Below, in pieces: positions 1 through 4,285 of a DNA stretch of 7,681 bases; position 1 is the stretch's first letter; the number at the start of each line of letters is the position of its first letter. The translations under genes were made by a program, and so were the position numbers. Source of the DNA: a bacterium. GTDB taxonomy: Bacteria; Patescibacteriota; Minisyncoccia; UBA6257; UBA9933. Under the pieces are notes generated by a model. The model saw only the letters and a program-made list of their open reading frames with translations. It did not search any database and was not told the origin of the DNA. The stretch spans positions 1 to 7,681 of the forward strand of contig JAKAFV010000016.1 of assembly GCA_021817915.1 (NCBI GenBank). The letters are read 5' to 3'.

Positions 1-283
1 TTCCGGCCGGCTGTCCTCGGCTAATTAATTTTAAATCCTCTTCCGCCCAATCGCCTAAAATAGCAAGGGGCATGCCCAGCTCATTATTTAAATTGCCTTC
101 GGATTTTCTAACTTCCCCGCGATCGCCGCCTCTTGCCGAAAGCACGGCAAAAATCGCGTCTTTGGCTGAAGTTTTTCCCACACTGCCCGTAATCCCGATT
201 ATTTGCGGTTTAAAACGCCGAATTGTAAGCTCAGCCAAAAATTTAAGATAAGATTTTAAAATTTTTAACGGTATTTTTTTCAT
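1..283 (-). CDS. murF: MurF-like UDP-MurNAc-peptide ligase, N-terminal part (cut by window edge)
   Basis: Reading leftwards from ATG at 283 there are 94 complete codons with no stop before the window edge, so the 3' end is missing. The start ATG overlaps the ftsI TGA (ATGA at 283-280), implying translational coupling. Residues 30-38 (GITGSVGKT) form the ATP-binding P-loop of Mur ligases. Residues 61-73 (SEGNLNNELGMPL) match the N-x-N-N-x-x-G-x-P-L signature of MurF, which adds D-Ala-D-Ala to the UDP-MurNAc peptide in the cytoplasm. In canonical MurF a UDP-substrate-binding domain of roughly 80-100 residues precedes the P-loop; here only about 30 residues do, so that domain is absent. From memory this short form is common in CPR genomes. 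MurE normally sits between ftsI and murF but is not here. MurE/MurC/cyanophycin-synthetase relatives are possible, but the NLNNE segment favours MurF. Confidence 0.82.
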   Translation of the reverse strand, partial: MKKIPLKILKSYLKFLAELTIRRFKPQIIGITGSVGKTSAKDAIFAVLSARGGDRGEVRKSEGNLNNELGMPLAILGDWAEEDLKLISRGQPAG

Positions 284-1917
284 ATTTTATCAGGCGCCAC
301 ATTATAATAATTAAGGATAAACTGCGCTAACTCGCGGAAAGCGGGCACGACTGTTTGCCCGGCCAGCGGGCTTCCGGAAGGCTTATCCAACCTTACAACA
401 ATAACGAATCTAGGGTCAAATGCCGGAGCAAAACCCGCGTAAGTATTTATAACTTTATCCGTATATCCTTTGCCTCCGAAATCCGGCACAAAAGCCGTTC
501 CTGTTTTTCCGGCAACCGAATAATTCGGAATGTCGGCAATTCTATTAATCTTAACCGCCGAAACCATCATTTCCGCCACTTTTCTCGCGGTATCCGAAGA
601 AATTGCCCTTCTAATTTCTTTTGGCTGGTCATTCGCTAAAATAACCGGTTTCATTAAAATTCCGCCGTTGGCGAGAGCCGAGACCGCGCCGGCAAGTTCT
701 ATGGGCGTTACTGCCACGCCCTGGCCGTAAGAAGCGGTGGCAAAATCAATGTCTTTGCCATTGGGGCTTTTAAGATTGTTTAAGTTGCCTCTCACTTCTC
801 CGGGCAAAGATATTTGAGTTTTCTCGCTAAAACCGAATTTAACCAGATAATTATAAAAAACGTCTTGGCCTGTTTTCCTTTGGGCGAAAACGGCGCCGGT
901 GTTAATTGATTTCTCTATCACGTTTGCCATTGTTTGAAGCCCGTTAGCTTTCAAATCCCAGTTCTTAATTGTCTTGCCGTTCGCGGTAAAAGAACCGGTG
1001 TCCGTGTATGTAGTGTCTGGAGTAATTTTACCGCTGTCAATTCCAGCCGCCATTGTGATCAATTTAAAAACCGAGCCCGGCTCATAAAGCGATTGGACTG
1101 TCGGATTTAAAAATGCCGAAATATCCGATTTTGAATAATTATTCGGGTCAAAATTCGGAAAAGCCGCCATTGCCAAAACTTTCCCCGTTTTTGGATCTTG
1201 GACTATCGCCGAACCCGCTTCGGCATCATATTGTTTTATAAGATTTTTTATTATTTCTTCGGCTTCCGTTTGTATGTTCGGGTCTATTGTTAAAATTAAA
1301 TCTTCCCCCGATTCCGCCGAAAAAAGTTTTCCGCTTTTCATCCCGCCGTTCTTTCCTGAAAGCAAATCATTAAAATAAAGTTCCAGGCCGTATTTGCCCT
1401 CTGCCAAGCCTTTTGAATAGTCTAAAAATCCCAGAACATGCGCCGCTAAATCGCCGAATGGATAAAAACGCAAAAGACGGCTGCTAATATAAATTCCCTT
1501 AAGATTTAAATTTTTGATTTCGGCTGTTTGCTGGGAAGAGGCTTTTTCAATAATAAGCTCGTATTTATCGTTTTCTTTGTTAAATTTTCCCTTTAATTCT
1601 TCAATTGAAACGCCCGTTATCGGGCTTAATTTTTCCGCGTAAGAGGCAACCGGCTCTCCGCTCGCCTGAACCTCTACCGGAACGGCATAAACTGCCGGGT
1701 AATCTTTGTTCATGGCGGCTTGAACGGAATTGCTATTTTTATCTAAAAAATAAATATTTCCCCTTGGCGCCTCAAAGCCTCCGCTCGCTTCTTCCTGCAT
1801 CTCAGCCTTGGTTAAATAATAGGCTCCTTTTTTAATTTGGACGTTATAAACGTTAAAAATTAAAAATAGAAATAGGGCGCCGAAAAAAAATATTAGTCCT
1901 TTAATCCGCCACTGCAT
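280..1917 (-). CDS. ftsI: FtsI / class B penicillin-binding protein (peptidoglycan D,D-transpeptidase)
   Basis: A 545-residue class B PBP that cross-links septal peptidoglycan outside the membrane. A single N-terminal membrane anchor covers about residues 3-26. The dimerization (pedestal) domain follows, beginning with the APRGNIY motif near residue 50. The C-terminal transpeptidase domain has all three active-site motifs: SVFK (nucleophile Ser282, Lys285), SIN (337-339) and KTGT (471-474). Length is typical of FtsI/PBP2B. I chose ATG at 1917; an in-frame GTG at 1929 would add four residues but lies inside an inverted-repeat arm and begins no recognisable FtsI sequence. Neither start has a clear Shine-Dalgarno site. 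The gene follows ftsL as in other dcw clusters and ends in an ATGA overlap with murF. The start codon lies inside the left arm of a 23-nt inverted repeat, which could mask it in the mRNA. Confidence 0.93.
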   Translation of the reverse strand: MQWRIKGLIFFFGALFLFLIFNVYNVQIKKGAYYLTKAEMQEEASGGFEAPRGNIYFLDKNSNSVQAAMNKDYPAVYAVPVEVQASGEPVASYAEKLSPITGVSIEELKGKFNKENDKYELIIEKASSQQTAEIKNLNLKGIYISSRLLRFYPFGDLAAHVLGFLDYSKGLAEGKYGLELYFNDLLSGKNGGMKSGKLFSAESGEDLILTIDPNIQTEAEEIIKNLIKQYDAEAGSAIVQDPKTGKVLAMAAFPNFDPNNYSKSDISAFLNPTVQSLYEPGSVFKLITMAAGIDSGKITPDTTYTDTGSFTANGKTIKNWDLKANGLQTMANVIEKSINTGAVFAQRKTGQDVFYNYLVKFGFSEKTQISLPGEVRGNLNNLKSPNGKDIDFATASYGQGVAVTPIELAGAVSALANGGILMKPVILANDQPKEIRRAISSDTARKVAEMMVSAVKINRIADIPNYSVAGKTGTAFVPDFGGKGYTDKVINTYAGFAPAFDPRFVIVVRLDKPSGSPLAGQTVVPAFRELAQFILNYYNVAPDKI

Positions 1918-2060
1918 ACCCAGTAACACTACTTCAACTTAATCACGATAAATCGTGATTGGACTGGAATAATGTTTATTGATTAATCTTTTGCCTAGCA
2001 ACTCGCTTCGTTTTCGCTTTTATCAAAAAGTGAAACATTGAAGTAGTGTTACTGGGCATG
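1915..2060. mobile_element. 146-bp MITE-like element with 23-nt terminal inverted repeats, between ftsL and ftsI
   Basis: The arms at 1915-1937 and 2038-2060 are reverse complements over 23 nt with one difference, which becomes a G-U pair in the ftsI-sense RNA. They enclose exactly 100 bp with no substantial ORF. The short word GCAT occurs at both borders (1914-1917 and 2056-2059), compatible with a small target-site duplication that would include the ftsI start codon; this is inference because the arms overlap the word. Inside, next to the left arm, is a perfect 9-2-9 palindrome (1941-1960). Size, terminal repeats and lack of coding fit a MITE, but no transposase family was recognised. A resident regulatory hairpin is the alternative. 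Confidence 0.5.
1941..1960. repeat. Perfect 20-bp inverted repeat inside the ftsL-ftsI element
   Basis: AATCACGAT (1941-1949) and ATCGTGATT (1952-1960) are exact reverse complements around AA. In RNA this would be a compact hairpin about 24 nt before the ftsI start. It could be a secondary stem of the surrounding element or a dimeric-regulator site. There is no T-tract after it on the ftsI strand, so it is not an intrinsic terminator. Confidence 0.6.
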
Positions 2061-2092
2061 TTAGTAAATTAGATAATTGGTTAATTTGATAA
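2061..2092. repeat. AT-rich 7-8-bp periodic spacer repeat downstream of ftsL
   Basis: The spacer between the ftsL stop and the MITE-like element consists of A/T runs punctuated by G every 7-8 bases, including TTAGTAAATT and TTGGTTAATTTG. The same words occur in the mraZ-rsmH spacer near 3353-3373. It looks like a short periodic repeat rather than a specific binding site. I see no terminator here, in keeping with read-through from ftsL to ftsI. Confidence 0.5.
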
Positions 2093-2407
2093 TTAGTTCG
2101 CTGTTAGCTGTTTAACCTCCCCCAATTTAACGTATTGCGGGTTTTGTTCCAAAATCAATGTTTGCGCGTTTGACGCCGATTTTAAACTATCGGTATCGGT
2201 AATCTTGTAAAAAGAGTTTTTTAACTCCGCGTTCATGACTTCCGCTTTTTGAATATCGTTTCGCGCGCTTTTTGCTTCGTGGCGGATATCAACTAGTTGA
2301 TTATACAAAAATATTCCCCAAAGCGCCACGACAACGCAGACCATCATTAAAATAGAAACTAAAAAATTTGAACCATTATTGCTTTTATGAGGTTGAATTA
2401 TTGTCAT
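2093..2407 (-). CDS. ftsL: FtsL-like divisome protein (small bitopic coiled-coil protein)
   Basis: A 104-residue protein with a short polar N-terminus, one hydrophobic segment at about residues 14-36, and a charged segment at about 37-65 suited to a coiled coil. This is the FtsL/DivIC (septum formation initiator) layout; FtsL bridges early and late division proteins and forms a complex with FtsI. Sequence alone does not separate FtsL from DivIC, because the family is very divergent. Position between rsmH and ftsI is the main reason for the ftsL call. It overlaps the 3' end of rsmH by 23 bases, supporting one transcript. A weak AAGAG lies about 10 nt before the ATG. Confidence 0.78.
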   Translation of the reverse strand: MTIIQPHKSNNGSNFLVSILMMVCVVVALWGIFLYNQLVDIRHEAKSARNDIQKAEVMNAELKNSFYKITDTDSLKSASNAQTLILEQNPQYVKLGEVKQLTAN

Positions 2408-3344
2408 ACTTAATTGCTCTTAATTTTGCCGACCTCGACCTTTGATTATTTTTTATTTCTTCTTGTGCCGGCACAACCGGTTTTTTTGTTAAAATCTCCG
2501 CCTGCCTGCCCGCCGAAGCCTTCTTGCCCGCCAAAGCCTTAGCGTCGGCGGGGGCGAAGGCGGGTTCGTTTTTCGCCATATCCCTAAAATAATTTTTTAC
2601 CAATCTGTCTTCAAGCGAATGATATGAAATTATCACCGCCCGCCCTCCTCCTGCCAAAATGTTGTTTAAATTTCCTAATAATCTCTCCAAATTTCCCAAT
2701 TCGTTATTAACATAAATCCTTAACGCCTGGAAAACCTTGGTTGCCGGACGCGTTTTGCCCCGGCGCGGAATAATATTTTCCACTATTCCCGCCAGTTCAA
2801 ATGTTGTTTTTATCCGTTTTTTCCTTCTTTTTTCAACAATTTCCTTCGCGATTCTCCTTGAATTTCTTTCTTCACCGTATTTCCAAAATATATCCGCCAG
2901 CTCTTTTTCGCTTAAACTGTTTATTATTTCCCCCGCGCTTAGCTCTCCGCTTTCTGGATTAAATCTCATATCAAGAATTTCGTCTTTCTGAAAACTAAAT
3001 CCCCTGCCCGCAGCCTCCAACTGGTCTGACGACAAACCCAAATCAACGATTAATCCGTTTGCTTTCGGCAGTTTATTTTTTTTCAAAATTTCCGGAATGT
3101 CGGCGTAATTGCCCTGAACAATTTTTATAGCCCTTAGTTTTGAGTTTTGAGTTCTGAGTTTCTTTTCAAAATCTTCTATCGCATTTTTGTCTTGGTCTAT
3201 TCCTAAAAACACTCCTTCTGGCGAAATCTTTTTTAAAATTTCAACCGCATGCCCGCCTCCGCCCAATGTCCCATCTATGAAAAACTCTCCAGGCACAGGA
3301 CTTAAAATTTCAATCGATTCTTTTAAAAGTACAGGCTTATGCAT
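2385..3344 (-). CDS. rsmH: 16S rRNA (cytosine(1402)-N(4))-methyltransferase RsmH (MraW)
   Basis: This 319-residue SAM-dependent methyltransferase N4-methylates C1402 in the decoding centre of 16S rRNA. Visible family motifs: MHKPVLL at the N-terminus; the SAM-binding loop DGTLGGGGH (residues 24-32); GIDQD (48-52); VDLGLSSDQL (100-109) and GRGFSF (113-118); RRGKTRPATKVFQALRI (194-210); and ISYHSLEDR (239-247). The C-terminal LTKKPVVP and RSRSAKLRA segments are also canonical. Two oddities are seen. Residues about 261-283 (2496-2564) form an Ala/Gly/Lys-rich insertion encoded by a GC-rich repeat, where homologues are shorter. Residues about 61-71 are encoded by a heptamer tandem repeat. Both keep the frame and lie outside the catalytic motifs, so the enzyme is probably active. 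Confidence 0.95.
   Translation of the reverse strand: MHKPVLLKESIEILSPVPGEFFIDGTLGGGGHAVEILKKISPEGVFLGIDQDKNAIEDFEKKLRTQNSKLRAIKIVQGNYADIPEILKKNKLPKANGLIVDLGLSSDQLEAAGRGFSFQKDEILDMRFNPESGELSAGEIINSLSEKELADIFWKYGEERNSRRIAKEIVEKRRKKRIKTTFELAGIVENIIPRRGKTRPATKVFQALRIYVNNELGNLERLLGNLNNILAGGGRAVIISYHSLEDRLVKNYFRDMAKNEPAFAPADAKALAGKKASAGRQAEILTKKPVVPAQEEIKNNQRSRSAKLRAIKYDNNSTS
2499..2564. repeat. GC-rich hairpin-forming repeat inserted in rsmH
   Basis: A block far richer in G+C than its surroundings. It contains two direct copies of GCCCGCC(G/A)AAGCCTT (2508-2522 and 2526-2540; period 18 bp; one mismatch), followed by inverted counterparts GGCGGG and AAGGCGGG (2547-2564), so it can fold on itself. 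It encodes the extra Ala/Lys/Gly stretch of RsmH near residues 261-282. As I recall, similar GC-rich GAAGCCTT/GGCGGG words recur in Parcubacteria genomes, but this is memory, not a search. Confidence 0.6.
3136..3163. repeat. Heptamer tandem repeat (AGTTTTG-type, about 4 units) inside rsmH
   Basis: Four successive 7-bp units, AGTTTTG, AGTTTTG, AGTTCTG and AGTTTCT, lie inside the rsmH reading frame and encode the polar stretch around residues 61-71. The tract falls in a variable loop between the GIDQD motif and the GNY segment. Because 7 is not a multiple of 3, a one-unit change would shift the frame, so the tract is a potential slippage site. Confidence 0.6.
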
Positions 3345-3345
3345 T

Positions 3346-3415
3346 TTGGATAATTAGTAAATTGGTTAATTTGTTAATTTGTTTTATTGGTAATTAAATT
3401 TTACCAATTATCCAA
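3346..3415. repeat. Spacer between mraZ and rsmH: 16-nt inverted repeat enclosing AT-rich periodic repeat
   Basis: The arms 3346-3361 and 3400-3415 are reverse complements over 16 nt with one difference, which is a G-U pair in the sense (minus-strand) RNA. The 38-nt loop is A/T-rich with G every 7-8 bases (GGTTAATTTGTTAATTTG). The hairpin ends one base before the rsmH ATG, so it could affect rsmH translation. There is no T-tract typical of a terminator. The AT-rich words are shared with the spacer at 2061-2092. Confidence 0.55.
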
Positions 3416-3419
3416 TTCA

Positions 3420-3851
3420 CTAAATCCCTAATTCACTTAACTTTTCCGCTATCTCGTCTGACTGGCTTTCAGTTTTCGTTTTATATTGCTTCCAGCTTTC
3501 CGCATCCCAAATTTCAAAACGGTTATACAATCCAGTTATCACCGATTGTTTTTTCAGCCCGGCGTATTCGCGCAAATAATCGGGAATTAAAATTCTGCCC
3601 TGTTTATCCAACTCAACATCAGCCGCGCCGGCAAGCATCAATCTTGTAAAAGCCCGCGAGTTCGCTTGCGCCAATGGCAACGAAATTAATTTCTGCGCGA
3701 GTATTTCCCATTCTTTAGAATCAAAAACAAAAAGACAGCGGTCTAACCCGCGAGTAATAATCGCTCCGGCCGTTAATTTATTTCTAAACTTCGCCGGCAC
3801 CGCGATTCTCCCTTTATTATCTAAATTGTGGCTAAATTCTCCGATAAACAT
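3420..3851 (-). CDS. mraZ: Transcriptional regulator MraZ
   Basis: This 143-residue protein is the first gene of the dcw cluster. It has two tandem SpoVT/AbrB-type half-domains, each with the family motif D-x-(K/Q)-G-R-(I)-x-(V/I)-P: DNKGRIAVP at residues 11-19 and DKQGRILIP at 82-90. MraZ forms ring-shaped oligomers and binds short direct repeats upstream of its own gene, acting as a dcw regulator in E. coli and Mycoplasma. Length is the family norm, and MFIGEFSHNLDNKGR is the typical beginning, so the start is secure. Candidate operator repeats lie near 4138-4162, about 290-310 bp upstream. That leaves an unusually long leader with a structured block. Confidence 0.95.
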   Translation of the reverse strand: MFIGEFSHNLDNKGRIAVPAKFRNKLTAGAIITRGLDRCLFVFDSKEWEILAQKLISLPLAQANSRAFTRLMLAGAADVELDKQGRILIPDYLREYAGLKKQSVITGLYNRFEIWDAESWKQYKTKTESQSDEIAEKLSELGI

Positions 3852-3863
3852 AAATGCGATTCT

Positions 3864-3892
3864 AAACTACGAATTCATCCGAATCTACAAAT
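3864..3892. repeat. 29-nt repeat upstream of mraZ, inverted copy of the repeat inside the AlkD-like gene
   Basis: This 29-nt stretch is the reverse complement of 4637-4665 with a single difference (28/29). It is built from the same 18-bp-type words (GAATCTACAAAT, ACTACGAATTCAT) that form the tandem array in the AlkD-like gene, and partial further units flank it (3852-3900). Here it lies in the mraZ leader, close to the start codon at 3851. It therefore marks one repeat family present both between and within genes. Confidence 0.75.
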
Positions 3893-3972
3893 GAATCCGA
3901 AAATAATTTTTTAAAAATGAGCTGATATTGGTTCCCGAAATCCCGCAATCAAAAATAAAGCAATAAAGTGAA

Positions 3973-4104
3973 GCAAGTTGTTTGAGAAAAGTGTCTCGCA
4001 GGCTGAGCGGGCATGGTTTCCCGCAAAGCGGGAAGAGCGAAGCCGAGAGCAAGCGCAATTTTCACGCTGGGAAAATTGATAGCGTCTTTTCGAGAATAAC
4101 TTGC
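3973..4104. other. Self-complementary structured block (candidate leader RNA or degenerate palindromic element)
   Basis: Outer arms 3973-3991 and 4086-4104 are complementary at 15 of 19 positions. Between them are a perfect 7-bp triloop hairpin (4018-4034, TTCCCGC/GCGGGAA), a perfect 8-bp hairpin (4056-4078, CAATTTTC/GAAAATTG), and shorter GGCT/AGCC and TCTC/GAGA pairings. The block can thus be drawn as a branched structure on either strand. It is more G+C-rich than its flanks. It lies in the predicted mraZ leader, downstream of the candidate promoter. I saw no RNase P, tmRNA, 6S or tRNA signature. ORFs across it have no recognisable protein features. Confidence 0.45.
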
Positions 4105-4113
4105 GAAACAATC

Positions 4114-4162
4114 TTATCCCCCACATTGAGTACTTATCCCCATAGTTATCCACATTCCCCCA
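4114..4162 (-). promoter_or_regulatory. Direct-repeat cluster upstream of mraZ: candidate MraZ operator, overlapping DnaA-box-like motifs
   Basis: On the minus strand, TGGGG (4162-4158), TGGAT (4152-4148) and TGGGG (4142-4138) recur with exact 10-bp spacing; a further TGGGG starts at 4123, 19 bp on. E. coli MraZ binds TGGGN repeats separated by 5 nt just downstream of its own promoter, which is the layout here. The same stretch contains a perfect DnaA box (TTATCCACA, 4146-4154), a one-mismatch box (TTATCCCCA, 4134-4142) and a weaker one (4114-4122). Position before mraZ favours MraZ binding; DnaA control cannot be excluded. Confidence 0.55.
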
Positions 4163-4172
4163 CTTATGTTTA

Positions 4173-4201
4173 ATTCTGCCCTATTTATTGCCTCAGGTCA
4201 A
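4173..4201 (-). promoter_or_regulatory. Candidate sigma-70-type promoter of the mraZ/dcw operon
   Basis: On the minus strand, TTGACC (4201-4196; 5/6 to TTGACA) is separated by 17 bp from CAGAAT (4178-4173; 4/6 to TATAAT). Predicted transcription start is near 4166-4167, immediately before the TGGGG repeats and downstream of the terminator of the preceding gene. No better pair was noticed in the interval by eye. The mraZ leader would be about 315 nt. Confidence 0.45.
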
Positions 4202-4237
4202 ACACAATTAAGTAAATCTAAAATTTTCAGGCAAATA

Positions 4238-4264
4238 AAAAACCCTTTTAAATAAAGGGTTTTT
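4238..4264 (-). terminator. Intrinsic terminator after the AlkD-like gene
   Basis: A perfect 11-bp stem, AAAAACCCTTT (4238-4248) and AAAGGGTTTTT (4254-4264), has a 5-nt loop. On the minus strand it is followed by a T-run (six Ts including the stem end). It lies 22 bases beyond the AlkD-like stop and before the candidate mraZ promoter, separating the two transcription units. The A/T flanks make it potentially bidirectional, but no plus-strand gene approaches it. Confidence 0.85.
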
Positions 4265-4285
4265 CTAAAATCTATTAAGGAATTA

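Noticed and set aside
530..730. Plus-strand open frames opposite ftsI (also 355-639 and 1605-1835)
   Set aside because: They are antisense shadows of a gene with full family motifs; their translations show no domain.
1918..1929. GTG at 1929 as the ftsI start
   Set aside because: It adds only MLLG from the inverted-repeat arm; the ATG at 1917 starts the recognisable MQWRIK anchor region. Neither has a convincing ribosome binding site, so this remains slightly uncertain.
1976..2059. 27-residue minus-strand frame inside the ftsL-ftsI element (begins MPSNTTSMFHF)
   Set aside because: It starts in the repeat arm, has no ribosome binding site and no recognisable features. A leader peptide is possible but unsupported.
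2463..2476. Perfect 14-bp palindrome TTGTGCCGGCACAA in rsmH
   Set aside because: It encodes the conserved KPVVPAQEE segment of RsmH, so coding constraint plus chance is a sufficient explanation.
3973..4104. RNase P RNA, tmRNA or tRNA in the mraZ leader
   Set aside because: I looked for the P4 GAGGAAAGTCC-type core, tmRNA ends and tRNA TTCRA loops and saw none.
3911..4153. Minus-strand 80-codon open frame upstream of mraZ
   Set aside because: It runs through the operator-like repeats and the structured block, starts inside the DnaA-box-like cluster, has no Shine-Dalgarno site and shows no recognisable protein features. The bases are better explained as control DNA.
4114..4154. Chromosomal replication origin based on the DnaA boxes
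   Set aside because: Only one perfect and two imperfect boxes are present, with no dnaA or dnaN nearby. The position just downstream of an mraZ promoter fits an operator better. Genome GC-skew would be needed to reopen this.
3982..4173. Plus-strand 63-codon open frame in the same spacer
   Set aside because: Low-complexity translation (SPTLSTYPHSYPHSPTYV) created by the TTATCCCC-type repeats; no other plus-strand gene is supported nearby.
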